Shown here: positions 34,613-46,800 of the stretch, piece by piece | Numbering within the stretch: position 1 is the stretch's first letter | How the letters are laid out: the number at the start of each line of letters is the position of its first letter | Assembly (NCBI GenBank): GCA_013398615.1 | Contig: VZSR01003806.1 | Coordinates: 14,272,962 to 14,336,961 of the forward strand | Length of the DNA: 64,000 nucleotides | DNA from: Brachypodius melanocephalos | Taxonomy: Eukaryota > Chordata > Aves > Passeriformes > Pycnonotidae | Reading direction: 5' to 3' | Made by a program: the position numbers and the translations under genes | The notes under the pieces: model-generated | What the model was told of the DNA's origin: nothing | Database searches by the model: none | The model's input: only the letters and a program-made list of their open reading frames with translations

Positions 34613-37554
34613 CATGTGGGATCTAGATGTGAATCCAGCATTTTTGTAGAACTTGAGAAGGATCCTGAGGGTATATCTCCACAAGCTCCAGCAATGAAAT
34701 ATAAATTCTCTGCAAATATGTCTTTGCAACTGAGGCAGAGTATGTTCCCAGAATACCAAAAGAATGAGGAAGAATTGGCAACCCCAAGGAGGGTGTTTGA
34801 GTATGGTCCTGCAGTATAGGCACTCACATAGGGCACAGAGAGTCCAATTTGGCTGGGAAAGCCTGAAAAAGGCATCTCATTACCTCTGGAATGGACACAT
34901 ACAGTTAAGAGGATTCAAAGGTCACATTTGCTGTTTTTCTGTTATTGTTTTTAAAGGAGGAAGAGAGTTTAGTGAAACTTGAAATCTTGCTGTTGAAGTC
35001 TGATACTATCTCCTGCTAGACAGAGCAAAATAAATGGACATAAACAAAGATAGAAAAGAACAACAAAGGCAGGTTCTATCTCTGGGAATAACATTGGCTC
35101 CTGACTTTGCTGTGGGGGAAGCAGCCCATGCACACAGACATCTGACATGCTCGCTGGGTTGCTGGGCTGTACAGACAAATGCTTCCCTCTAATTTGGTCC
35201 CAGGTTAGAGGCACTAAAAAAGGTGAATTTTGTTCTAAGAAAATAACTACTATATAGCTGAAAGGATAGGTGAATAGAAATATATGGCTGAAGGACAACT
35301 GTTGAAAAGAGGAAGTTTTATGCTACAGGTGATATTCAAGTTTTAGCACATACAACCAAAGGTATTGTAGCACCTAGCTCCCTTCCTCTGTCCTTTTGCA
35401 GCCAGGATGTGTTTCATGACCTGCCTGATGAGTTCAGAGTAGTACTGTGGAAGATCTCAGCACCCTGGGAGACAACAAACACAATGATGATAATAAAAGT
35501 TGGTTCTTCCAGCTTGATTCAGTCCCAATAATCCACAAATATAATCCTAAGCAGGATACCAGTCTCACCTTAGTACAGTCAAATCAATTTTAATTTAAAA
35601 ATTTCTGTTAAAATTTTTGTCCTGTTTGTAGAATTTCTCAGTTCATTACTATATTCTTGACATTACTGGGAACTTGGATGACTTATGATGACAGGTTTTT
35701 TTTTCTGAATGACTCTTTAGTTGGAAGGATTTTATAAATAGTTTCTCTCTGTACTCACTACAGCTCAGTCTAGGATTTCATGCCTTTAGGTACTCCAAGG
35801 ATTAATCACCAGTGCAAAAGGTTAGCTCAGAAAGGCACATTCAGATGATCTGATGCCAATACAGGGTGTCTAACCAGGAGAGTGGCTAAAATAGTAGCAG
35901 GAGTCTTGCAGCAACATAAGGATTGTAGCTCTCCTTGCACTGCTTTCTGCCTCAGTGTTGTACTTGAGCTCACTCACGTCAGAGCTGTTTGGATGGGGAG
36001 AAGGATGAGCTGAGAAAACCCAGTGCTCAGTTCCAGTTGGGAAAGCTTTCTATGCCTCAGCCTTTGCACTTGCTGCTAAGGAAAGGGGAGGAGAAGCACA
36101 GTTTTAACAGTCAGTAAAGGTCAAATGCACAGCACACACTTGGAGCAGGGAGGGCTCTTTCTCTCCAGGAAAAGGAGAAGGATTTTGCTGTTACATCAGG
36201 GAAATAATCTCTCCCTTTGTAAAGGGAGAATTTGACTCTTCTCCAGACTTGTCTTGCAAACTGAGAAGCGTTTACTGCTGTGAATTTGCATATGATCATT
36301 TGTGCTAAGGAGTTACAGGCCACTACAGGTTGCAAACATTATTTGCTTCCTGCCCTTGAACGCCATTGGCTATTAAGGCTCCTGCACCTGAAAAGCTGAC
36401 TTAGCCATTCAGGTGGACTGGCTGGTGACTTACATGTTTTGTTTCTGACAGCATTAGTACCAAGTAGATTGGTACTAGAACAAGGGTTAAATAGCAGGAT
36501 TGATCTCTGATCCAATAGGAAAAAGAAAAGAACTAGAGATCAAAGCATCACATATTCTGAAAGCAAGAAGAAAATGGGCAGAAGAAAACAGTAAATCTAT
36601 ATTTACGTGTAATAGTACTTTGTAAATGAGAGACATGAATGCAGGTACAGAAATACATAACATGTCAGGTGAAAGTAGATTTTGTTCATGAATACGTAGT
36701 TAAGAACTACATTTTGTCAGGCTAAAACCAACTTCTTGTTATGCAGTAAAATGGATTTTTGTGCATAGGTGTTTACAGGCATCCTTTAGGAAGTGGTTCT
36801 TGTCTTTTGTAGAGTGAGTGAGATGAACTGTGACAGTTAGCATTCACAAGGAAAAAGGAGAGCTTAGAATGAAGCTGGATTGGCAACCTTGATTTTTATT
36901 TTAGCTATCTGTACAAATGTATGAGTCTTACTAAAACAAGAAGAGAACTAAGCTGAATTTGAAACTAGCATATGGTTCATTGTTTGCCCATCCAAATGAA
37001 GTTGGAACGCAGCTTCAACTTGTCAGATTATGTTATAGAGGACATCCAAGATTCTATTATATTCTTATTAGCTGTCCAGAACTTAATGAGCTCAATAGAG
37101 ATAGATTGCTTAATAAGACCCCTCAAAGTGTATTTTTTCTGTCAGGAGACGGGGAAGTAATTTGACCGATCTTGCTGCTCAGGAGTTCAATTTTTTAATC
37201 ACCTAGATGATGAAAATAACCCTTTCCCAAGAACATCTACAGGAGTCAGATTTTTCTGATACATCATTTATATACTTGTATATATACAGTAATTACACTC
37301 CATTTACTGGGTCATGGGAACTGACATCTAACTTTGAAGTGAAATGAGTAACAATGAATTCACCTCTAATCGTTTCCCCATTACTCTGACTTTGCAAAAA
37401 TACATTGTGGTTTATTTTTTGTTGCATGAATTCACCTTTTGTCTTGCTAAATACCTCTGTTGGGCAGAATACAAAACAAAAAATCAGATGGAAACAACTA
37501 AAGTGTTAACTCTATTCTACACAGATCACTAATATGATCTTTATAAACCACTCA
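34613..37554. other. Noncoding stretch; weak enhancer-like words near 36230-36400
   Basis: Overlapping frames on both strands at 34553-35298 look like chance. The segment around TTTGCATATGATCATTTG (36285-36302) and GCCATTGGCTATTAAGG (36362-36378) has binding-site-like words (octamer-like and CCAAT) but no supporting context. No other feature recognised. Confidence 0.4.
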
Positions 37555-37612
37555 TGCTCTGGTCAGGAGTGCTTCAGTTTATCAGTCTGTGAAATGGAAG
37601 ACTACAAACCTG
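37555..37612 (+). mobile_element. MIR-like SINE 3' remnant (weak)
   Basis: 'GCTTCAGTTTATCAGTCTGTGAAATGGAAGA'-type text (two parts, 37570-37601) corresponds to the CTCAGTTTCCCCATCTGTAAAATGG stretch near the MIR 3' end. Only about 40 bp is alignable by eye. Confidence 0.4.
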
Positions 37613-39515
37613 AGCTCACTCTGAGGGCCCTTCTTGAATCTTGCCAGACCAACCAAATTTGCAATTGTGGACAAATCTGTATGGATTAAGTTTCAGAGTC
37701 AGAAAGTTGCATCCAAAGTTGTGTGCATATTCCTTCTTCCATGACAGGAAACAGAGTGACTTTCCTGGTATCAAAGGCTTTCTTCTTACTTAGAAGCAGT
37801 TTAAAAAAAAAAAGTAAAATAGGAAAAAAAAAAAACCAACTATCAAAATATTATTCTGAAACTCTTTAAGATAATAATCCTCGCAATAATAAACTACTGG
37901 GTGTTTTGTTACAGTAACAATTTTTTTTCTTGCGATTATAAAGCAAAAAAGTCAATTAAACCCATGTCCTTGAAACGTGCAATTTAGAAACAATTCATTA
38001 TTGCACCAATTTTTTATATTGTTTTCCCTTTGTTTTATGATGACAGAAAAATTCAACAATTATGTATAGGTAGAGATTAAATTTAGCCTTAAGTGAAATT
38101 TAACCTTAAGTGAGACTGAAATTTTCCTGAGATTTTGATTTAACACAGTGAATATGATGTTATTTAAATCCCCCAAATGACAGTGATATCATAAAGTCAC
38201 TTCATTTTTTGAAATGTAAACCTTTCGTACCAAGCTGTTTTGGACAGATAATGATAACATCCTGGACAGATCTATTCTTATAAACACTGAATGTGAAAAC
38301 TAAGCACAACTCACACACAGGATCCTGGTTGACACTCAAATAATCTTTGATCCATTTGTTTCAGAACACCTGGTTACTGAATACATCACCAGAGAGCTTT
38401 GCTGTAATTTGGAAGTGATTGTCACAGGCAGAATGTCACAGTACCATTGGGAGATACCCTGGGTGAAAGTTCACTCCAGACTGCAACCAAAGCCATGACT
38501 TTCACATTTTCTAGGTAACATGCTAAATTTCTACTTTCCACAAAAGCATCATGTTTAGTCTCATTCCAAAAGTCTTTTTTTTTTCTTTTTAAACTCTGAA
38601 GTGAGTCCTCTTTGGTTTTTTAAAGCACTTCATGATGAGACACTGCTTGGCTCTTGACATTGATATAAGTCAAAAAGAAAAAGATTGCCATATAAGACAA
38701 GATTAAACCAATAGCTATTTCTAATTTATGCTAGAAAGTTGAAAACTGTCTACCAATCAAGCAGGCAAGGTTTAAAGGCCAATCTGCTTTTCAGCCTCTT
38801 GACATTACAACCTTTGTATTTTTCCTACAGGCCAGCAAAGACCATAGTTGCTGTACTGGACAGCAAACAAAATCAGCTCCCCCAGAATCCTGCCCTGTGG
38901 CAGTGCTTGGGGCTAACCTGTGCATCTCTGGAAAAGGCATAACATTTCACCATGCACTTATGACAATTACCCACTGCAACAAGGTCCTTTTGTGTCATCT
39001 AAGAGGCCCTAAGGATGAAAGTGGCAAGGTGTCCAACAGATGACTGTCAAAACTCAGGGTTCAATTGCTTCTTGTCAGAGTCTAATTTTATCTTACATTA
39101 TCTATTATAATATCTAATCAAGCACTAATGGCACAAAAAGTGTTCCCCCAACACAGATAAAGAGCTTTGTGTCCTCTTTAGCCTCCGCCAGGGGAGCTTT
39201 CAAGCCATATTTCACATCCATTTGCTATTTCCCCAAACCATTTGCCTTCTATCAGAATAAATATTTTGATTTTTGACTAAGGATAGGACAGGTTATTAAG
39301 TTACCTTTACTTTCTGTTGAATTTTGTTTTCCTTTTTCTCCCCTGAAACAGGTATTACAGACACTAGCAAGAGAAACAATTTTATTGGAGATTTTACATC
39401 TAAAATATTTGCACCTGCAACACAACAATAGAGGGATTAATCCTCAAGTGGAATTATTGCTGCTTCTACTCTGTATTTTACAGACAGAGTAAGAGAGTTC
39501 TTGCACCGCAGTTTT
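37613..39515. other. Noncoding stretch without recognisable features
   Basis: Contains A-rich runs at 37802-37814 and 37826-37836 and a T-rich run at 38575-38584. No recognisable gene, transposon or RNA. Confidence 0.5.
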
Positions 39516-39612
39516 CAAAAAAAAAAAAAAGAAAAATAATTGAAAAGAAAAACCACCACCAACAACAAAAAACCCCAAACCAAACCAATAACAACAACAA
39601 CCTCCCCCCAAA
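39516..39612. repeat. Poly-A followed by A/C-rich simple sequence
   Basis: (A)14, then AACCACCACCAACAACA, CCCCAAACCAAACCAATAAC and CAACAACAACCTCCCCCC. It resembles the A/C tracts at 34515 and 55510. Confidence 0.95.
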
Positions 39613-39816
39613 ATATTCAAAGAATTAAAGAAATGAAAGCAAGTTTCCCTAATTTTAACAACAGGAAGCTTTGTGGAATGGATATCAAAGAACCACTGAG
39701 AATTTTGTAAAGACAGAACCTTCAGTAATAAATAATATAAATTTGGGTGGCAAAATATTAAATTTTAATTGTAAAGGTAATAATATGGAACCTTATAATT
39801 GTGGTACTAGGAAAAA

Positions 39817-39845
39817 TGAGGGTGAGGGTGAGGGTGAGGGTGAGG
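39817..39845 (+). repeat. (TGAGGG)n hexamer array, truncated by a gap
   Basis: Nearly five perfect copies of TGAGGG run straight into the assembly gap. TGAGGG is a one-base variant of the vertebrate telomere repeat TTAGGG and is known among telomere variant repeats. Here it is interstitial, and its true length is unknown because of the gap. Confidence 0.95.
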
Positions 39846-40009
39846 NNNNNNNNNNNNNNNNNNNNNNNNNNNNNNNNNNNNNNNNNNNNNNNNNNNNNNN
39901 NNNNNNNNNNNNNNNNNNNNNNNNNNNNNNNNNNNNNNNNNNNNNNNNNNNNNNNNNNNNNNNNNNNNNNNNNNNNNNNNNNNNNNNNNNNNNNNNNNNN
40001 NNNNNNNNN
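39846..40009. other. Assembly gap (164 N)
   Basis: Unresolved bases inside a G-rich purine tandem-repeat tract. The two sides carry different repeat units, so the gap hides at least one repeat transition. The frames reported across it have no meaning. Confidence 1.
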
Positions 40010-40043
40010 GGAAGGGAAGGGAAGGGAAGGGAAGGGAAGGGAA
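40010..40043 (+). repeat. (GGGAA)n pentamer array, truncated by a gap
   Basis: About six perfect GGGAA units starting at the gap edge and ending in GGGAAAATTTGGGG. It differs from the hexamer on the left side of the gap. Confidence 0.95.
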
Positions 40044-40341
40044 AATTTGGGGCGGTGATAACGGGAAAGCAAATAGAGTCTAAATGCTGATCAGATACCC
40101 CAGGACAAATGTTTAGTTCTACAGATGAAATAAAGTTCCCATGCAGGAATTTTTCTTGCTTTCTTTTTCTATAATAGTTTCCAAGTGACTGTGAAAGATT
40201 TATGGCACAGGTCTTGCTTGAGTTTGCAGTTTACTCTTACCAGTCTCAACTGCACATGTACAATGACATGTCCAGAGTTACAACTATTTCACCAGCATTC
40301 GTGCCTCTCTTCTGCAAGTCTAACAAATGCAGATGCAGGGC

Positions 40342-41223
40342 TCTATTTGGATTGTGAGGCAAGGTTTGGTGGTGGGGGAGCCACAGGGGTGACTTCTTTT
40401 GGAAGTTGCCAGAATCTTTCCTCACACCTACTAGACGCAATGCCAGCCAGCTCCAAGATATACCTGCTGCTGTCCAAGGTCAGACCCATCAGGGGCCATC
40501 AGGTGGTAACACCTCCGGGATATTGAGTTTAAGGAGAAGGAAACAGTTCCAGAGGAGCAACTGCAGCCTGAGAGAGGAGTGAGAATATGTGGAACAGCCC
40601 TCCAGAAAACAAGTTCAGAAGTGGGAGGAGATGCTCCAGGAACCAGAGCCGAGACGCCCTTGTCCTCTGGGGAGGTCAACAGTAGAGCAGGTTCTCAGTG
40701 TTTTACTCTGGTCAGAAACACAGCCCCACAGAGCTCTTACTCACTTGCTCCTGGTGGGATGGGAGAATATGATAAGCATGAGAACTTGTGCATTGAGACA
40801 AAGGCAGTTTAATTGTTAAAGCAAAAGTCATGTGTACAAGCAAAGCAAAACAAGGAATTCATTCACCCCTTCCTATGGTTAGGCAGGTGTTCAACCAAAT
40901 CCAGGAAAGCTGGGCTCCAAAACATGGTGATTTGGGAAGACAAATACTGTATCTCCAAATTTTACCTCCTTTCTCCTCATGGGGATTAGGCAGAGAAGTT
41001 GGGACTGAAGCTGAAGAAAAGAGTTGGTTTTTATTTCTCATTATCCTACTTTGAGTGACAAAAAGTTACTTTCCCTGAGTTTATACTGTTTTGCCCTTCA
41101 CAATAATTGATGAATAATCTCGTCATTATCTTGACTCACAAAATCTTCACTGTATTTTTCTCTTCTTATCCAGAGACAAGTGTCTAGGTGGGCACTGGTT
41201 GTCCAGCCAAGGTTAGTCCATCA
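40342..41223 (+). mobile_element. Solo ERVL-type LTR, interrupted by a second LTR piece
   Basis: The left part follows a bird ERVL LTR I recall from chicken (GGERVL/GGLTR7-like): GGCAAGGTTTGGTGG (40358-40372), AGCCACAGGGGTGACTTCTT, AATGCCAGCCAGCTCCAAGA (40439-40458), CCCATCAGGGGCCATCAG and GAGAGAGGAGTGAGAATATG (40570-40589). The family text resumes near 40990 with GGCAGAGAAGTTGGGA, TTTTTATTTCTCATTATCCT (41028-41047), CTGTTTTGCCCTTCACAATAA and the end GGTGGGCACTGG...CCAGCCAAGGTTAGTCCATCA. The middle (about 40699-40985) is foreign. No internal retroviral genes adjoin, so this is a solo LTR. Target-site duplications are not visible. Confidence 0.8.
40699..40985 (-). mobile_element. Partial second LTR nested in the ERVL LTR (minus sense)
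   Basis: This segment is homologous to the left half of the LTR at 20583-21187 and lies in the same orientation: 'CACTTGCTCCTGGTGGGATGGGAGAA' region (40742-40767), GGAATTCATTCACCCCTTCC (40854-40873), GTTAGGCAGGTGTTCAACCA (40879-40898), AAAGCTGGGCTCC and TTGGGAAGACAAA. On its sense (minus) strand this is the part from just after the TATA box to the 3' end; the U3 half is absent. A deletion after insertion would explain the loss. Edges are estimated from where the host LTR text stops and resumes. Confidence 0.75.
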
Positions 41224-43834
41224 AAAATTCACTGAAGTCCTCTCAAGTAATAAAGAATTCTCTTTCCAACAGAGATGTTAGAGCTGAGCTCTTAAACTGA
41301 CCAACCCTTTGCAGAGCTCAGAACAAGTGTCTTCAACAGACTTTGTATCACTGATTAGTTAACATGCATCATTGTTGCAGGGAATAAAATTTAGTGTTTC
41401 TGGAGAGGATCATAGAGATACAGTTTTCAAATGAAAACCTGCCAGTTTTGAAGCCTGCAAGTATGTTTTTCCAAGCTTTTAAAATTAAATTCAATGGTAG
41501 ACCAATGGTAATGAAATGCTTCTATTATTTCTACAGAGTTGTCTCAGCTTGAAAACTTGAGACAGTTTGGGGTTGTGTAGTGATCTGTTTTGAAATTCTG
41601 AAAAGGTGGGGCTGCATTCATTCTCAAACAGGCTGTCAGAAAAGCTTCAAACCAAGATTTTTGTTATGCTGAGGCAACAACAATCTCAGCCTTACTTTAT
41701 TTCTGACTAACGTGGCTCCCAAAGAGATCTCAAGGTCCAGAAAAGACATGAAAATAATTGGTGGGTTGTGAGGAAAAACCACATTCCACCACGCTGCACC
41801 TCCAGAGAAAGACTGTTGTCTATGAAGTTTAGTAGTGACATGAAGTTGTGTTTCATCTAAATTGTGAAGGAAAAGAGAAGTTAGCATAAAAGAATGTATG
41901 TCTGATAATCAAATGGCCAGTCTGAAAGGTCTTCTACCTGTGTCTGTGGATTCCCATATCTGTATGCTGTTGAGGAGATAGTTAGAATTTTGATTACAGA
42001 ATAAAGCACCTCCAGAAAGTGTTATATGCAAATACTGAAGAGCATGGGTCAAAGTTTTATGCTTCCTGGGACTGCCTAGCATATTAACAGGTCTAGGGAA
42101 AAAATGACTGTGGTTAAAAATTAATAGCACACTGACAAGTATGATTTAAACCTATCCAAATCTAAATCAGTCAGCCCTAGTAAAATCTTCAAATCCTTAA
42201 GAGGTAACCTATAGCCAGCGGTGTCAAAAAGTGCTATGAGAATTGGGAAATTAATTTGCATTTCTCTCACATAGTAGTTTTGTCCTTGTGTGAAAAGTAA
42301 GTGAGGGATTTTGTTGCCCTTGTGTCTTTTATTTAACCTCCATTAGCACTGCATGTAGTAAAATGCTACTGTGTTAAATAAACATTACTTCTTTGAAAAA
42401 CAAATTAGATTGCAAATAATATGTTAAGAGCTGACTGAATTCTTCCTACCCATTCAGTTGAGGTAAACTTCTTTTTTCTTCTGTCAAGCAATTGTTGCTT
42501 GGAATTTCTTTACGTTCATCAGAAAGTTGGATAAATCGTTTTTAGACTCTGGACGAACTGGAAATTGATTGCTTCCTCTAACTGGCATTTATGGTGTAGC
42601 CAGGTCATCTTAATATCATGGCACTGCTTCTGTTTGCTAAGTAGGTGACAAAAACTTCCATAATTGGAAAGGAACAAGGGAGTTATAGTTATTTACAGAG
42701 AAAAAGCTTGGAAGTTTTGAAAATGTTTCCCCTCTTCAGCTGCTGTCCATATGTTAATCAATCATCTGACCTTACACAATACAGCAAACCAATCTTGATT
42801 CAATTATTAATGAAAGTCCTTTCTGAAAATTCCCCGCCACCTCTGTATATAAAAAACATTGATGGCACTGTGCAGTACAAAGATTGCAGCGATAAATCAG
42901 GCTGTGGAATGAATGACAAAAGCCATATCTGGCTCTAGATCCAAAATGTCATCTATTTTGTTATTTTCTTTATGGTAGCACACTGTATGTGTTAAGTGCT
43001 TTGCTTTCAGGAAGGACAGACGAAGATCCTATTTAAAGGAGTTCAAGTTGAGGACAGACCAGTAATAAAAAGATTAAGGAGAAAAGAGGCAACAGTAGAT
43101 GATTCATACAAATATCATTTGGGCACTTTGCTGCAAAAGTGTTGGGCTTTTTTTTTTTTTTAAGAAGTTTAAATGTGGAGTGGAGAGAGATGCTTACTGG
43201 TAACTTCACAAAACTTCAGTTGCATTAGAATTTTATTTCACTGGCTGATTCATCATAATTTTAACCTGTAATCACAGCCTATTCACAGTCCTTGCATTGC
43301 TATTCACTAATTGCAAACTGGGAATCACTGGCTTCTGTCTGAGCTTTAGACAGGTGTATTTTAATTCTGTTCTGGTTTGGACATGTCTTCTAGCTGCTTC
43401 CAAACCAATGTTAGAGATCTCCTTCAGAGCGGATGTACGGTTTTGACGTATTTCATCTTTCTCCATTTTCTTTGCTTTGATTTAGTTTGCAAAATGATTC
43501 TGGTACATAGGAAGCAGACTTCTGCCAGAGGGCAATAAATGAGAAATTTCTCACCACATCAGTGAATAAAGTTTCCTGTCCCCTAATGGAGAACAGAGGG
43601 AAAGAAATAATATCCAGTCACTGAGACAGCTTTGAAATATCCAGAGGGTATGTTTGGATCAAGAGGCCAGAGTAAATTAATCTGAAGCACATCCCTGAAT
43701 CACTCCAAATTACTTCCTAACAGAAGCATGTCCTTTCGGTGTCCAGTATGGCTTTAGGTGGCTTCATTGCTGTTGTTTATCTAACCATATGTTAAATTAA
43801 TAATGCTTAATGAAGATGGGAAGATATAAAAGAT
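41224..43834. other. Noncoding stretch without recognisable features
   Basis: Unique AT-rich sequence with chance frames (for example 42645-42938, 97 codons, no recognisable domain). A T-run lies at 43149-43162. Confidence 0.5.
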
Positions 43835-43890
43835 ATTAAATTTACCGATATAAAGTGCTTTGAGAATTTTGGAAATTAGTCTTGTAAAAT
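43835..43890 (+). mobile_element. CORE-SINE/L2-type 3' tail remnant
   Basis: ATATAAAGTGCTTTGAGAATTTTGG (two parts, 43849-43873) matches the TAAAG[TC]GCTTTGAGATC..TGG motif shared by the 3' ends of MIR/CORE-SINE and L2-type retroposons in amniotes. The rest of the element is too decayed to trace. Confidence 0.5.
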
Positions 43891-46800
43891 GGCAAGTCAT
43901 TACCACATGAAATAGATGCCTTATTCTCTTGAGGTAAATCCAATGAGGTAAATAATATAACTATTTTAACATTAAATATTCAAAAGCATTTAGTATTGCT
44001 TGATAAAGAAAGCAATAAGAAGGAAAGAAGGAGTGCAAGTAAGCTACTGCAATGCCTACGGCAGCTCCAGGGTTAGGCAAAGAACTAGTGTGCAAAGAAA
44101 TCTCATTATAAAGAGAAACAATATTTGCATTTTTGCTGTTTCTTTTGTTGAGTGTTATTTTTTTAAAAAAGGGTACTCTATCAGTATTAGATATATGATT
44201 TAGAAATTTAATTTAAATTGGTTTCTCTTTCCTTTTCAGTTCACCCATTTTTTATTGGATTTTATAATAGCATAATCATATAGGAAGAAAAGAGCAAAAC
44301 TGGGTAATTATATGCACAATTATTTTTAAAATACTATAAAAATAGCGAGGATGTGCTGAAAAGTGCTCATACACTATGATAGTGTCAAGGCACAGTCCAC
44401 ACTTTGGGAGCAGTCAGAGGATTAATATTAATGAACAAAAGATATCTCTTCAATATTCTAGACAGTGAAAGACAGACAGATATTGGGGGTGTGTGTATAT
44501 ATAAGTATGTATATGCTTACCAAAGAAATTGCAGTGCAGGTTGGCTTCTTGCTCCCTTCCCTAGAATATGCTCTGAGCACAGCATCAGTGTGGGCTAAAG
44601 ATCTTCCCCTCCAGCCACCTCATGCACACAACAAGAGCCCCTGAACCAGAAGCCTCCAGCTTCCAGAACAAAAGGAACTCCTTTAGCTTGACCCAAAGAA
44701 CAAATACATATGCTGCTGTCAAAGAAAAAGTGCTGCTCAAGTGTGTCACATTTATCACATCTATCGTTTCCTGATCCAGGTGATCTCATCAATGCTTGGA
44801 AGCCTCAGATGGGGCTCTATTTGGCAATTCTATTTTTATAACTAATAAAAATTCTTATTTTTTTTTCCACAAACTGGAAATAAACCACTGCTTAGTTGTA
44901 TATTCAGAGAGGACACTGAAAAAAATAATCTAAAGCATTAATACAGTGGAAACCTGAAGCTGGGACTGGATTTTAGCCAGAGCCTTGCATTCTTCACTTT
45001 TATACTGTAATCTGACTTTCAGTACAGGACAATTATTTCACTAGACATCAATCTTTACCACATTCAGAAAGACACTGAATTTTAATGGCTGAAAATGAAG
45101 GGATTTTTTTCAGTTCTTCTACAGCTTGGCCCAAAAATATGCTCTAAAATATGTAAGCCATGATAATTCTTTGTAATCAGACAGCCAGTTATATTATTCA
45201 TCTGAGGCTTAAAGCAAAGCAAAAATTTAAATAGCACATTGATTCCTAAAGACATTAATTTTAGAAATTTTTATCATGGAATGTCAAAATAAAGAATTTT
45301 AAAATTCTCAAAGCCTAATTTCAAACCCATGAATTTCGTGTTGCTAGAGTTAAACTATAATAAGAGTGGATTTACCGTAGGTTCTTTTCCTCCTCCAAAT
45401 CATGTTTTTTTCCAGGAAGTATATTGCCTTACAAGAGAGTAAAAATAAATCTTTCCACAAGTTAGTGCTTATTGAAGGCTACTTAGAAGAGTGAATTGTT
45501 CTAGATTGGCACAAGAGCTTACAGAGTTAAATATCAAAAGTTTCTTCCTTACAGAGAGATCTCCCCATTAGTTTTAGTGGCAAAAGAATCACTTTCATTC
45601 TGTAAAGGGGATGTTTGATCCAAATAACCTACTCAAAATATCCCAAGGGAGAACACTAATTACATAGCTATGTAAATATGTTGTTTCAACAAATAGGAAC
45701 AGAATAAAACTTCTACCACCCACATAAATGTCTAAATAGAATTCATCATGTGCTCCCTTTTCCTGTGATCAGATAATATTTAAGTATTTTAGTTGCTCAA
45801 GGTCTTTCCAAGTTTTTAATGTCATTTTCATATCATTGAAAGAATTTTTCCATTCACTTAATTCTCAGTTTCTCAGAAGCAGAGACATTTTTCATTAAAG
45901 ACTGCATGACCAACTTCATAGCTAATTCACCTGGGGACCCTGTGTCTTAAAGTTTACTTTTATTCTAATTCAGCAGTAAGGCTGACACTAGGAATAACTT
46001 GGAGAGGGAACATCAGAGGCACATTCATCAGATAAGCATATGTATGCACATATATGTGTGTGTGCTCCTATGTGTTCAAACTCAATTCAGTTTTGTTCTC
46101 CTTCAACACTGCAAATATTAAGCTAAAATTATTTAATGTCTTATTAAGTAAATTTTTAATATTTCCTGCATGAAGTGCCTTTGGAGCAGAGTTCTACTCT
46201 GACAGAGTTCTTGTTGGAAGTTTAGCTAATTTTACCAATCTTTTCTCAGATTTTCTGAAGTTATGAACCAGCAGCTTTCAGATCAGTGTTTTCCCCACTG
46301 TGATCTTTGGCAGATACAGTTGTTTCCACAGAGGTGCTGTTGTCTTCTATCCCCCTTTACTTTCAACCCTTGGTTCTTCAGTCTGGGGGAACAAAAGCAT
46401 TTGTCACTCTTGGAATTGTTTCCCAGGACTGAGAAATGAGAAAAGGGGGAGTGGTTGGAACTGGTCATAATTTGGAGCTGATAGGAGGAAAATGTTATGT
46501 ACAGGGGGGAGTTCCTCACATGAGCAGAGGGAATGTGTCATTGACAGGCGTAGAGTAGGGGTGACATACTGGTGAGTTCACTAAACTTGAGAAGAGGCAA
46601 AGCTCACAGTGAATGGGGTGATATGAATACCTTCCTGCCTTTGGGATTATTAGCCAAACTTTAATTCACCCAATCAAACTCCTACACACAGGGTCATCAG
46701 AGAGAGTTCATAACGAGGGGAAGATAAAACTTCACAGTTTCCTCAAATCCAAAGTGTTCCCCCAAGGAAAAGCAAACTGGAAAAACTAGTTATTTTGGAG

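Noticed and set aside
34616..34819. 67-codon frame with balanced amino-acid composition
   Set aside because: It looks protein-like at first, but opposite-strand frames of equal length cover it and no family is recognised.
39671..40090. 139-codon frame across the gap
   Set aside because: Most of it is unknown residues from Ns plus tandem-repeat translation.
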